In this document: piece after piece, positions 1-8,404 of the stretch
Position numbering within the stretch: position 1 is the first letter of the stretch
Layout: every line of letters begins with the position of its first letter
Source of the DNA: Oceanobacillus oncorhynchi
GTDB taxonomy: Bacteria > Bacillota > Bacilli > Bacillales > Amphibacillaceae
DNA length: 64,000 nt
Reading direction: 5' to 3'
NCBI RefSeq assembly: GCF_000821065.1
Contig: NZ_CDGG01000001.1
Location: 3,224,001 to 3,288,000, forward strand
Notes under the pieces: model-generated
What the model was told of the DNA's origin: nothing
Database searches by the model: none
What the model saw: the letters and a program-made list of their open reading frames with translations, nothing else
Translations under genes and position numbers: made by a program

Positions 1-1
1 T

Positions 2-112
2 TCAGGTTTGATGATTAATTGTTCAATTATCGCTGCACTGCTTATTGTCAGTCATTGGAGAGACGTGAAAATCAATAAGTTATGGCATGATGAAATCTAT
101 TTAAAAAGCTAG
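2..112 (+). CDS. C-terminal end of a membrane protein (partial)
   Basis: An open frame enters the window from the left edge and ends at a TAG. The 36 visible residues start with a hydrophobic stretch (residues around MINCSIIAALLIV) followed by a short charged tail ending in YLKS. This is what the last transmembrane helix and cytoplasmic tail of a transporter look like, for instance an MFS protein, but nothing in it identifies a family. The 239 bases between it and the next gene show no other coding signal. Confidence 0.45.
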   Translation, partial: SGLMINCSIIAALLIVSHWRDVKINKLWHDEIYLKS

Positions 113-351
113 TATCGTACTTTAAACTATTTTACACGCAGGGCAGGATTTGTAATAATTAGGGTGCTGAGTAATTAATAATGCACATATATTAGCGGAA
201 TCTATTTGAAAGGAATTAATTGAAAGTTAATAATATTTATTGTATAAAAAAACAAATAACAAATGTATTGATTTGATTGTTGAAGAAATAGCAGAAAATT
301 AAAGTTACTCTTTTACCGAATAAATGAATGGGATATACAAGGAGGCAAAAA

Positions 352-1146
352 ATGAGTGAACGATCTATCAAAATTTTAGAGCTTGAAAAGAAATATGGAA
401 ATCAAGCTGCTGTCAAACAGATTAATTTTGAAGTGAGAAAAGGCGAACTGTTTGGATTTTTAGGGCCAAATGGGGCAGGAAAAACAACGACGATTAAAAT
501 GATGACTGGATTGCTTGAGCCAACAAATGGAACGATTGAAATAAATGGTTATGATATTTGGAAAAATCCGCTTGAAGCGAAAAAGCAGATTGCTTATGTT
601 CCAGACCAGCCAAATTTATATCCGAAACTGACTGGATGGGAATATCTGGAGTTTGTAGCATCTGTATTTCAAATATCATCGGATCATTTTAAAGAACGGG
701 CGGAGCAGTTACTGTCCATATTTGGACTGACGGACCGGGCTAATGAATTAATAGAAGGATATTCTCATGGGATGAAGCAGAAAATTGCAATCTGTGGAGC
801 ACTCGTCCATGATCCGGAAATTTTATTTTTAGATGAACCAACCGTGGGGCTTGATCCTAAAAGTGCACGGAATCTTAAAAATTTGCTCAGAGAAGAATGC
901 GATAAAGGCATGACGGTGTTTTTAACAACACATATTCTTGAAATCGCGGAACAGATGTGTGACCGGATCGGTATTATTTCAGATGGTGCTATCATCGCAC
1001 TTGGAACAATGGATGAATTAAGGGAAAAAGACGGACGTACAGAGGGAAGTCTTGAAGAAATTTTCTTAGAATTAACAGGCAGTGATGACCAAGAAGCGAT
1101 TATTGAGGAGATGGCGAAAGAAAATCAACCAGGTGGTCCATCATGA
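352..1146 (+). CDS. ABC transporter ATP-binding protein
   Basis: Cytoplasmic ATPase subunit of an ABC-2 type exporter, 264 aa. Walker A is GPNGAGKTT at about residues 38-46, the signature is the variant YSHGM near 137, Walker B is ILFLDEP near 157-163 and the switch histidine is in TTH near 194. All catalytic motifs are present. ATG at 352 is chosen because GGAGG lies 6 bases upstream; the in-frame ATG at 328 has no comparable site. The stop overlaps the start of the permease gene (ATGA), so the two are translationally coupled. The substrate cannot be told from sequence. Confidence 0.93.
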   Translation: MSERSIKILELEKKYGNQAAVKQINFEVRKGELFGFLGPNGAGKTTTIKMMTGLLEPTNGTIEINGYDIWKNPLEAKKQIAYVPDQPNLYPKLTGWEYLEFVASVFQISSDHFKERAEQLLSIFGLTDRANELIEGYSHGMKQKIAICGALVHDPEILFLDEPTVGLDPKSARNLKNLLREECDKGMTVFLTTHILEIAEQMCDRIGIISDGAIIALGTMDELREKDGRTEGSLEEIFLELTGSDDQEAIIEEMAKENQPGGPS

Positions 1147-2903
1147 TAAAGGTTTTGCTCAAGAATCAGCGCAGAATATTTGTAAATACACTCAAATCAC
1201 AAAATCTTAAAAATTATTTTGCCTATCTTTTTGTTTTTGCAGTCTTGGCTGTTCTGTTGTTTTTTGTCTCTCAGGCGATATGGAACATTGCCGGTTCGGT
1301 GACTGAGCCCATTTTAGATGGGATCTTTTCTTTCAGCTTGTTAATGATTATTGGAATGATTATTTTAATCGGGATGCCAGAAGTGTTTAAACACTTGTAC
1401 TCGGCAACCGATTTAGAGTTTCTGTTCACCATGCCGATTAAAACGAGACAAATTTTTATAATGAAGTACATGCAAAGTTTTATCGGCGCACCTTTGACTG
1501 TTTTTTTATTTCTTTTAGTACCACTTACAGCTTATGGGGTGGCCAGCGGCGCAAATATTATCTATTATTTCGTACTTGTATGTATGTTGTTTACAGCGGC
1601 TACCATTGGGCTTTCCATTGCCTACCTGCTTAATTTGGTTGTCATACAGCTTATTCCTGCAAGACGAGCAAATGAATTGATGACAGCGATGACCTTTCTG
1701 TCAGGATTGTTTGTCTATTTGATATTTATGTTACCGCAAATATCAAATAACCGTTCATTATCAGAGTCTCTTATGGCAGGGCTTCCAGTTTTACCGGATT
1801 GGGTACCGGTAAGCTGGGGAAGTGATGCATTAATTCAGGCAGCAAATGGTTCAATGAGCTTTTTCCTGCCAATGATTTTATTGATACTTTTTGCCGGAGT
1901 GTTGATTTTACTTACGACGACATTAGTTGAAAAAGGATTCCGCACGGGTTGGGTTAGACTAAGTGAAGGAAGCGGGAAAAAGAAAAAGCGTAAACCTAAA
2001 AAAGAGCGTGCGCAGGGTGTATCACATCCAGTTATTGCGATCGGGAAGAAAGAATGGTTTTCCATTAAGCGTGATATGAGAGAATGGATGACATTTTTAC
2101 CGCTTGCCTTTTTCATCGTTTTTCCGGTTATTGGTTTCTTCAGTGGTGGCATCCGCTTAAGTGATCTTCGCGGATTTAATGATATTTCATGGCCCATTGC
2201 TCAAGGCTTCTTTTTATTTATTTATGCATTGTTTAACGGACAGCTTGCTGCTGCGGCTATTGCACGGGAAGGATTGTCTGCGTGGATTTTACGCACGCTC
2301 CCATTATCAGGCCGCGATATTGCCTTAGGAAAGCTATGGATCAGCTGGCTGCTGCCATTTATTATTTTAACGATCTTGGAATGTATTGTAGGAGTATTTC
2401 TTGGCTGGGCATGGTGGCAGTTCATCTTTGGAATTGTGGTGAAAGCTGGAATTACCATCGGAATCAGCTCCATCGGCATTTGGATCGGAACAATTGGTGC
2501 ACGGTTTAATCCGGGCAATCCCCAGCAGCGGTTAACCTTTGGAACGTCTATGTTTCTATTATTGTTGGCATATGTGTATTTGGCTGTTTTAAGCATCCCT
2601 TACGCATTAATGCTCGTACCTGGTGAGGCAGCTCCATTTGTTGTTGATCTGGGCGCGGAAAGTTCTGGATTTTTCGGTTTCGTATTTAGTTTATTTGGCG
2701 TTTTACTTACATGGAAAGCAAGTAATCCAGTGATCGTAATCAGTCTGGGCTTGCTGCTGATGTTCGTATTGTCTATTGGTCTTGCGTGGTTGTTCTTGTA
2801 TGAGAGTGCGAAGCGGATTAATCGTGGTGTTACTATTGATATAGTGAGTGAGACGAGTGGAAAGACTTTGTTTAAACAGAAATCTGGAAAAAGTTTGTAT
2901 TAA
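1143..2903 (+). CDS. ABC-2 type exporter permease, large multi-spanning protein
   Basis: Membrane partner of the preceding ATPase, 586 aa. There are roughly 12-14 hydrophobic segments in two blocks, separated by a basic cytoplasmic loop near residues 275-295 (GKKKKRKPKK) that probably touches the ATPase. It resembles the 'putative ABC exporter' family of Bacillota in which one long polypeptide replaces two permeases. The start codon overlaps the ATPase stop by 4 bases. Substrate unknown. Confidence 0.85.
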   Translation: MIKVLLKNQRRIFVNTLKSQNLKNYFAYLFVFAVLAVLLFFVSQAIWNIAGSVTEPILDGIFSFSLLMIIGMIILIGMPEVFKHLYSATDLEFLFTMPIKTRQIFIMKYMQSFIGAPLTVFLFLLVPLTAYGVASGANIIYYFVLVCMLFTAATIGLSIAYLLNLVVIQLIPARRANELMTAMTFLSGLFVYLIFMLPQISNNRSLSESLMAGLPVLPDWVPVSWGSDALIQAANGSMSFFLPMILLILFAGVLILLTTTLVEKGFRTGWVRLSEGSGKKKKRKPKKERAQGVSHPVIAIGKKEWFSIKRDMREWMTFLPLAFFIVFPVIGFFSGGIRLSDLRGFNDISWPIAQGFFLFIYALFNGQLAAAAIAREGLSAWILRTLPLSGRDIALGKLWISWLLPFIILTILECIVGVFLGWAWWQFIFGIVVKAGITIGISSIGIWIGTIGARFNPGNPQQRLTFGTSMFLLLLAYVYLAVLSIPYALMLVPGEAAPFVVDLGAESSGFFGFVFSLFGVLLTWKASNPVIVISLGLLLMFVLSIGLAWLFLYESAKRINRGVTIDIVSETSGKTLFKQKSGKSLY

Positions 2904-3005
2904 GCTTTATTTTTTTAGTGAGAAAGCCAATTTTGCTGAAAGATAGAGCAGTAGTTAATGTAAATATAACTATTTTATGTTCGGTAAACATGAATTAGAT
3001 AAGGC

Positions 3006-3053
3006 GAAACATCCTTCAGCAGGGGATGAAAGAACCCCGCTGAAGGAAGTTTC
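3006..3053. terminator. Hairpin between convergent ABC operon and citA; also ends with the dispersed repeat motif
   Basis: Arms CCTTCAGC(A)GGGG at 3013-3025 and CCCCGCTGAAGG at 3035-3046 form a 12-bp stem with one bulged A around a 9-base loop. Flanking GAAAC (3006) and GTTTC (3049) extend the pairing. There is no long T-run, so termination is possible but not certain. The right part, GAAGTTTCACTTTAT, matches a motif found at three other intergenic sites in this window. Confidence 0.5.
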
Positions 3054-3133
3054 ACTTTATAATGTTTACGAACATTTAAGAGTTTATCGATTAATATTTT
3101 AGTGCAGTATTTGCCCAAGAGGTTAGTCTTCTC

Positions 3134-4246
3134 TTAGCCTCTTTGAGTATTTTCATTAATCATATTCTCCAATCCAGTATACTCAGAAAGAGGACGGAAT
3201 ATCCGATTGTTTTCTGCTTGCTCCAGAACATGAGCACTCCATCCGGCTGTCCTGCTTGCAGTAAATGTTGGTGTATACAGCATTTCCGGCAGATCTATAG
3301 CTTTGAAAACAGCTGCTGCATAAAACTCAACATTGGTATAAAGTCTTCGTCCAGGTTTATATTCTTTAAGCAAGCGAATTGCGGTATTTTCCACATACCT
3401 TGCAAGGGCAAACCAATCATCATTAGCCGATAAACTTTCAATGACATCGCTTAATGCCTCAGCCCGGGGATCATTTGTTTTATAAACACGATGTCCGAAT
3501 CCCATCAGTTTTTCATTGTTATTTAGTTTTTTTCTCAACCAATCTTCGGTATTTTCCATTGTACCTATCTCGTTTAACATTGACATGACACCGGTTGGTG
3601 CACCTCCATGTAATGGCCCTTTCATAGCACCAATTGCTCCACAAACGGCAGAAAACAAATCAGATTCAGTAGATGCAATTACCCTGGACGTGAACGTTGC
3701 GGCATTCATACCATGTTCTGCCGTAAGAATAAAATAAGCATTTAAAACTTTGATATGTGCGTCTTTCGGTATTTTACCAGTAAGCATATACAAGTAATTG
3801 GACACATGATCTAATTGATGATTAGGCGCAATAAATTCTAAATGGTGTAAAGATCGATAACGATAAGCAAGTATAGTTGGTATGATAGCTGTGATACGGG
3901 TTGCTTCTTCTAATGTTGGCGGCCATTCTGGATTCGCTTTCAAAGAAGATATACTTGTTCTTAAAACAGCCATCATTTCCATATCTTCTGGTAATTCATC
4001 AATAATACGAATGATGTACTCCGGTAAATTTCTTGCTTCATGAAGCTGCTTTTTCAATTTTTTTAATTCATTTTGTGCCGGCAGTTCCCCATACCAGAGT
4101 AAATAGATAACTTCTTCAAACGTATACTTACGAGCTAATTCATCTGCATGGTATCCACGAAAAATCAAGCGGCCATTTTCACCATCTACAGAACTCAAAT
4201 TGGTTTGTACTGCTGTAATACCTTCAAGACCAGGTCGAAAATTCAT
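3134..4246 (-). CDS. citA: Citrate synthase, minor CitA type
   Basis: Condenses acetyl-CoA with oxaloacetate to citrate, 370 aa, the length of the short Gram-positive citrate synthases (B. subtilis CitA is close to this). The catalytic histidine regions are visible as GPLHGGAP (about residue 213) and MGFGHRVYKTNDPRA (about 250), with the C-terminal ASRTAGWSAHVLEQ block typical of the family. A methylcitrate synthase activity cannot be excluded. The start ATG follows GGAGG at normal spacing. A LysR gene is divergent at 4360, the same arrangement as citA/citR in B. subtilis, which supports the assignment. Confidence 0.9.
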   Translation of the reverse strand: MNFRPGLEGITAVQTNLSSVDGENGRLIFRGYHADELARKYTFEEVIYLLWYGELPAQNELKKLKKQLHEARNLPEYIIRIIDELPEDMEMMAVLRTSISSLKANPEWPPTLEEATRITAIIPTILAYRYRSLHHLEFIAPNHQLDHVSNYLYMLTGKIPKDAHIKVLNAYFILTAEHGMNAATFTSRVIASTESDLFSAVCGAIGAMKGPLHGGAPTGVMSMLNEIGTMENTEDWLRKKLNNNEKLMGFGHRVYKTNDPRAEALSDVIESLSANDDWFALARYVENTAIRLLKEYKPGRRLYTNVEFYAAAVFKAIDLPEMLYTPTFTASRTAGWSAHVLEQAENNRIFRPLSEYTGLENMINENTQRG

Positions 4247-4359
4247 TATAATTCCTCCATTTTTACTATTTGTGTCTATTATAAATGAGATATATAATAA
4301 TGAATATTAGTTATTTATTAACTAAATGATTAAAAATCATAATCAATCAGGGGGAAGAG
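4247..4359. promoter_or_regulatory. citA-citR divergent promoter region
   Basis: The 113 bases between the two divergent genes are very AT-rich and contain short dyads such as TTAGTTATTTATTAACTAAA and ATGATTAAAAATCAT near 4310-4342. LysR regulators normally bind T-N11-A dyads between themselves and their target, so this is the expected site of CitR binding. No base-resolved operator is claimed. Confidence 0.5.
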
Positions 4360-5241
4360 ATGAATATAAATTGGTTACGGACCTTTATTATGGCTGCAGA
4401 AAGTGAAAATTTTAGAAAAACGGCAGAAAAGCTATATATGGCACAGCCAACGGTAACGGCACATATTAAACAGCTTGAAAGAGATATTGGCACACAATTT
4501 TTTAGCCGGTCTGGACGTAATATCATTCTTACGGAAGCTGGACGCCGATTTTTGCCGCATGCCCGGTTAATATTATCCAGCTATGACCGTGGAACTCATG
4601 ATTTACTGGCTTGGGAACAAGGGTATAAAAGAAAGTTAACCATCGCTATTTCTCCATTATTAGCTGCCTCCATTCTTCCATATATTATTAGACAATTTAT
4701 GGAGCGGCACATGGATGTGGAAGTGATTGTGCAGATAAAAGAATCCATGGAAATAAGCGAAATGATTGAAAAGGGTGAAGCAGATCTCGGGCTATTGCAG
4801 ATGAAACCGGTACAAGGATCATTGCAAGTGGAGAAAATAAAAGAAGATGATGTGATTTGCGTATGCTCCCATGATGGCGGTGATTTAGAAAGCAGCCCGC
4901 CAATTGATATTCATGATCTATTTGAAAATCAGACATTATTCACCTATAATCATCCAGAATACTGGGATGATCTATTAAATGCGATCCATGTAAAGTATCA
5001 CAAGGTACGTACTATGGTTGTTACACAGGTCCACATTACGAAAAAATTTATCGAGGAAGGGCTAGGTTTCTCTTTTCTTCCTAAAATCGCTTTGAATCGG
5101 GAACTAATAGAAGGGAGATTACTGGAAGTAAGAACACCGGAGTTAAAGCTTCCAAAGGCATCTACTTATATCGTTACTCGTGCGGATACAGAAGAAAACA
5201 GGTTGTTCCAAGATTTTCTTGGAGAATATTTCTCGTATTAA
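4360..5241 (+). CDS. citR: LysR-family regulator of citA
   Basis: 293 aa LysR-type regulator. The N-terminal winged helix-turn-helix covers about residues 1-60 (NINWLRTFIMAAESENFRKTAEKL then QPTVTAHIKQLE), followed by the periplasmic-binding-like effector domain from about residue 90. Length, start and position divergent to citA match CitR of B. subtilis, a repressor of citA. The ATG follows GGGGGAAG. Symbol based on arrangement plus family; orthology was not computed. Confidence 0.82.
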   Translation: MNINWLRTFIMAAESENFRKTAEKLYMAQPTVTAHIKQLERDIGTQFFSRSGRNIILTEAGRRFLPHARLILSSYDRGTHDLLAWEQGYKRKLTIAISPLLAASILPYIIRQFMERHMDVEVIVQIKESMEISEMIEKGEADLGLLQMKPVQGSLQVEKIKEDDVICVCSHDGGDLESSPPIDIHDLFENQTLFTYNHPEYWDDLLNAIHVKYHKVRTMVVTQVHITKKFIEEGLGFSFLPKIALNRELIEGRLLEVRTPELKLPKASTYIVTRADTEENRLFQDFLGEYFSY

Positions 5242-5751
5242 TATATTTAGATTGGCAAGGGATAAATATTTGAAAGAATGCTTTCTATATTTAACTGCAA
5301 GCCCCTTTTAAACAGCTTGCGATTGGCAATATTTTTATACATTTAAGTAAATCTTAGTACTATAATTGTTTCAATATTTTTGCGCCTGGTAATTAAGGGG
5401 TTTATTGAGTGAAATTTCAGAGTAATTAATTACATATATATCTTTTACATTGGGTTTTAGAGAAAATGAAATGATATTTTATTTTCCATAACAAAATTAA
5501 GCTTACTCTCTATCGAAATCAGAATAAAAGTTTAACTAATCCGAATAAAGGTCTTAAAAATCTTTAAAGAGTAATCATAAATAGTTGACGCAAACATGAT
5601 ATCTTGACAAAAGAAAAAACATATTCTTATAATGGTACTATATTACGAACGCGAGTTTATATACTGAACTAATTCATTGGTCAAAGAGTTATATTTTAAA
5701 CAAATCATATATAGTCCTTTGTAAACAGATAACGTAATTGGGGGGAGCTAA
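5242..5751. other. Intergenic region, AT-rich, upstream of the IclR gene
   Basis: About 510 bases without a credible gene. The only clear signal is the promoter at 5604-5633. The stretch after citR has no obvious hairpin terminator. Confidence 0.6.
5604..5633 (+). promoter_or_regulatory. Sigma-A promoter for the iclR-type gene
   Basis: TTGACA at 5604-5609 and TATAAT at 5628-5633 are both perfect matches, spaced 18 bp. The start of transcription would be near 5640, leaving a leader of about 110 bases before the IclR gene at 5752. Confidence 0.75.
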
Positions 5752-6501
5752 TTGGAAAAATATCACGTACCAGCTTTGGAAAGAACAATTAAAATACTAA
5801 AACTTATTAGTGAGTCGAAAGATACATATACGGGAACAGAAATTTGTAAAATGCTTGATTTACCAAAAGCTACGGTTTTTGCAATTATGAAGACGCTTGA
5901 GTACCATAATATGGTTCAAAAAGATCTCAATGGTCGTTTTCAAATTGGTCCCAAAATGTTTCAAATTGGAATGACGTATGTATCTGATAGTAATATGATA
6001 GAATTGGCAAAACCATATATGAAACGTTTGATGGGAGAATCGGGTTTTACTGTACATTTAGGCATCCTTCATGAAAATCAAATCATGTATATAGCAAAAG
6101 AAGAACCGGATAGTTTCATAAAATTCTCCACGTATCCCGGCCTGAAGACGGAAATTCATTTAACGGGATTAGGAAAAGCAATAGCAGCTTACTTGAGTGA
6201 ATCGGAGCTTGACCAAATAGTGACATTTGAAAATTTGGATAAGGCAACACCGAATACAATTACTGATATGACGACTTTCAAGGAATCTCTTCGTGCTGTC
6301 CGCCAGAACGGTTATGCTATTGAAGATGAGGAAGGCGAGATTGGTGTTAGATGCATTGCTGCTCCGATAATTAATGCTCGCCATACTACTCCAACTGCAA
6401 TTAGTGTAACAGGCCATACCTCTCAATTACCTAAAGATCGATTTTCAAAAATTGGAGAACTAGTTCGTGAAACAGCACAAGACATCGCAAAAAGTATATA
6501 A
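5752..6501 (+). CDS. IclR-family transcriptional regulator
   Basis: 249 aa. The N-terminal helix-turn-helix (residues about 8-60, with LERTIKILKLI and TGTEICKMLDLPKATVFAIMKTLE) is followed by the IclR effector-binding domain, including the conserved block ending in EDEEGEIGVRCIAAPI near 190. TTG at 5752 is used, preceded by GGGGGGAG. It sits in the same orientation directly before the catabolic cluster at 6910-16561, so it most likely controls that cluster in response to a substrate or intermediate. Confidence 0.9.
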   Translation: MEKYHVPALERTIKILKLISESKDTYTGTEICKMLDLPKATVFAIMKTLEYHNMVQKDLNGRFQIGPKMFQIGMTYVSDSNMIELAKPYMKRLMGESGFTVHLGILHENQIMYIAKEEPDSFIKFSTYPGLKTEIHLTGLGKAIAAYLSESELDQIVTFENLDKATPNTITDMTTFKESLRAVRQNGYAIEDEEGEIGVRCIAAPIINARHTTPTAISVTGHTSQLPKDRFSKIGELVRETAQDIAKSI

Positions 6502-6574
6502 TAGGTGATTTCGTATACCTGTTTCTTTATGATTTATATGACATTAAAAGAAAATGGTATGTGATATAAAGGAG

Positions 6575-6632
6575 AGTCCGAACCGATTGAAATTCTAACA
6601 TTCATTTGAATTTCAATCGGTTCGGACTTTTT
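6575..6632 (+). terminator. Strong rho-independent terminator after the IclR gene
   Basis: A perfect 21-bp stem (6575-6595 with 6608-6628, arms beginning AGTCCGAACCG) with a 12-base loop is followed by TTTT. It separates the regulator transcript from the cluster promoter at 6677. Confidence 0.88.
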
Positions 6633-6676
6633 CATGTATTTTTCAACGGTTAACAGATAAAACAGAAAATTAACTA

Positions 6677-6706
6677 TTGACAAAACTAATATTAGCACAT
6701 TATACT
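6677..6706 (+). promoter_or_regulatory. Sigma-A promoter of the catabolic cluster
   Basis: TTGACA at 6677-6682 and TATACT at 6701-6706, spaced 18 bp, lie just after the IclR-gene terminator. Transcription would begin near 6713, giving a leader of about 195 bases that carries the cre-like site. Confidence 0.7.
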
Positions 6707-6820
6707 TGTTCAACAAGGAGAACTAAGTTCAGTATTATGTATTTCGTTTGCTTTATTCGTTAGGAAATGTCTCATGTGTATTTATTTTGTAGACTATTTT
6801 AAATTGTAAAGGGGAGGATC

Positions 6821-6907
6821 ATTTTAAAAACAATTAGAAAGCGCTTTCGTTTGGTGATGTCGTTTCGCTCTACATTTTGCATAATTAAAAATAGGGAGGG
6901 TTTTTAG
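6821..6907 (+). other. Possible leader reading frame without a normal start codon
   Basis: A good ribosome binding site (GGGGAGG, 6811-6817) is followed by a 28-codon open frame beginning ATT-TTA and ending in TAG two bases before the next gene. It encodes a basic peptide (KTIRKRF...). In-frame TTG, GTG and ATG occur at 6851-6859 but are far from the binding site. Either a small coupled leader peptide or a site left behind by a lost start codon. Confidence 0.25.
6836..6849. promoter_or_regulatory. cre-like site (CcpA)
   Basis: AGAAAGCGCTTTCG contains the perfect palindrome GAAAGCGCTTTC (6837-6848) and matches the Bacillus cre consensus at all but the outermost positions. It lies about 125 bases downstream of the predicted transcription start, where CcpA acts as a roadblock. 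This fits catabolite repression of a sugar-use operon. Confidence 0.7.
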
Positions 6908-6909
6908 AA

Positions 6910-8199
6910 ATGTTGAATACGAAAAGTAAAGAATTATATGAAGAGGCAATAAAATATACCCCTGGTGGCGTACACACTTCTATAAGAAATGTTGATCCTC
7001 ATTTAATTTTCACTAAATCGGAAGGCGCTTACATTTATGATGCGGATGGAAACAAATATGTTGATTATCAATCCGCATTCGGACCATATATATTAGGTCA
7101 TAATTATAAAGCAGTAAATGATCGAGTAATTGAAGCTCTTTCAACAACAGACTTATATGGAGTAGGTACCACTGATTTAGAGATTAAATGTGCAGATAAA
7201 ATTACAAAAAATGTTCCTTCAGCAGATCAGGTACTGTTTTGCAATTCGGGTTCAGAAGCTACTTATCATGCTATTAGACTTTCAAGAGCTATAACAAATC
7301 GAACTAAATTAATTAAATTTCAAGGGTGCTATCATGGATGGCATGATTATGTAGCAAGAAACATGTTAAGTGCTCCTGATATGATCGGCAAACGTGATCC
7401 GGGTTCTGCTGGAATGATGGATGAAGCAATTGATAATACACTGATTTGTACATTCAATGATTTAGACGATGTTGCAGCTACTTTTCATAAAAACAAGAAT
7501 GAAGTTGCGGCAATCATTGTAGAACCAATTCCACATAATATAGGCTGTGTGATGCCAGAAGATGGATTTTTGCAGGGGTTGCGTGATTTATGTGATGAAA
7601 ACAACGCGGTATTGATTTTTGATGAGGTGATTACAGGATTTCGTCATGACTTAGGAGGTTTTCAAAAGGTTGCTGGTGTAACGCCTGATTTGACAACAAT
7701 GGGGAAAGCAATGGCGAACGGTTTCCCGATGGCCGCAGTCGCCGGCAAGAAAGAATATATGGAGCGGTACAATACCAATCCTGGTGGAGATGTTTGGTTT
7801 GCTGGTACATACAATGGGCATGCTGTTGGTACTTCAGCAACGATAGCTACTATGGAAATTATGGAAACAGAACCGGTTCATAAACATATTTTTGAACTTG
7901 GAGATAGGATGAGAAATGGAATTCGCGAAATACATGAAAGACTAGGCATGAAAGCATATGTAGCTGGATTTGGATCTGTTTGGACAACATATTTTATGGA
8001 TTTTGAACCCAAAAATTATACAGATTTAATGAAGAATGATGCTGAAATGTATGTCAGTTATCGAAAGAAACTGATTGAACGAGGCTTTTTCAAAATGCCG
8101 ATGAATATTAAACGGAATCATATTAGTTATAGTCACACCAAAGAAGATATTGATAACACATTGCAAGCAATAGAGGATGTTTTAAAAGAGTTAATTTAG
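6910..8199 (+). CDS. PLP-dependent class III aminotransferase, glutamate-1-semialdehyde aminomutase-like
   Basis: 429 aa fold-type I PLP enzyme. Visible motifs are NSGSEATYHAIR (about 113), GCYHGWHDY (about 140), FDEVITGFR (about 238) and the cofactor lysine in TMGKAMANGFPMAA (about 262). It most resembles HemL-type aminomutases, but it heads a catabolic cluster and no heme genes are near, so a heme role is unlikely. It probably moves or removes an amino group on the cluster's substrate, or transaminates an oxo intermediate. ATG follows GGGAGGG. Confidence 0.85.
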   Translation: MLNTKSKELYEEAIKYTPGGVHTSIRNVDPHLIFTKSEGAYIYDADGNKYVDYQSAFGPYILGHNYKAVNDRVIEALSTTDLYGVGTTDLEIKCADKITKNVPSADQVLFCNSGSEATYHAIRLSRAITNRTKLIKFQGCYHGWHDYVARNMLSAPDMIGKRDPGSAGMMDEAIDNTLICTFNDLDDVAATFHKNKNEVAAIIVEPIPHNIGCVMPEDGFLQGLRDLCDENNAVLIFDEVITGFRHDLGGFQKVAGVTPDLTTMGKAMANGFPMAAVAGKKEYMERYNTNPGGDVWFAGTYNGHAVGTSATIATMEIMETEPVHKHIFELGDRMRNGIREIHERLGMKAYVAGFGSVWTTYFMDFEPKNYTDLMKNDAEMYVSYRKKLIERGFFKMPMNIKRNHISYSHTKEDIDNTLQAIEDVLKELI

Positions 8200-8270
8200 T
8201 ATCTTTTTCATTCATTCAAAAATTTTAAAGTAGCTTCGTAGAGTGGGATCATTTAATATATGAATAATAA

Positions 8271-8306
8271 CCATCCTCAAATGCTAAAAAATGGATTTGA
8301 GGATGG
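8271..8306. other. Intercistronic hairpin
   Basis: A perfect 12-bp stem (CCATCCTCAAAT at 8271-8282 with its complement at 8295-8306) and 12-base loop lie between the aminomutase and the oxidoreductase. There is no T-run. It may be a processing or stabilising element that sets the ratio of first to later genes. Confidence 0.5.
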
Positions 8307-8404
8307 CAGCAAACAACGACCATGAATAAAAAAGTTAAACAAAAGATGTTACATTAGCTCGTTTAATTTGTAAGTTTCATAAATTTATTTAGGAGAGATC
8401 TTAT

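Noticed and set aside
6575-6632. Long inverted repeat read as an IclR operator
   Set aside because: A 21-bp perfect stem followed by T-run directly after a stop codon is a terminator.
6910-8199. Assigning the PLP enzyme as hemL of heme synthesis
   Set aside because: It lies in a catabolic cluster with a symporter and cre site, and no other heme gene is near; similarity is to the family, not the pathway.
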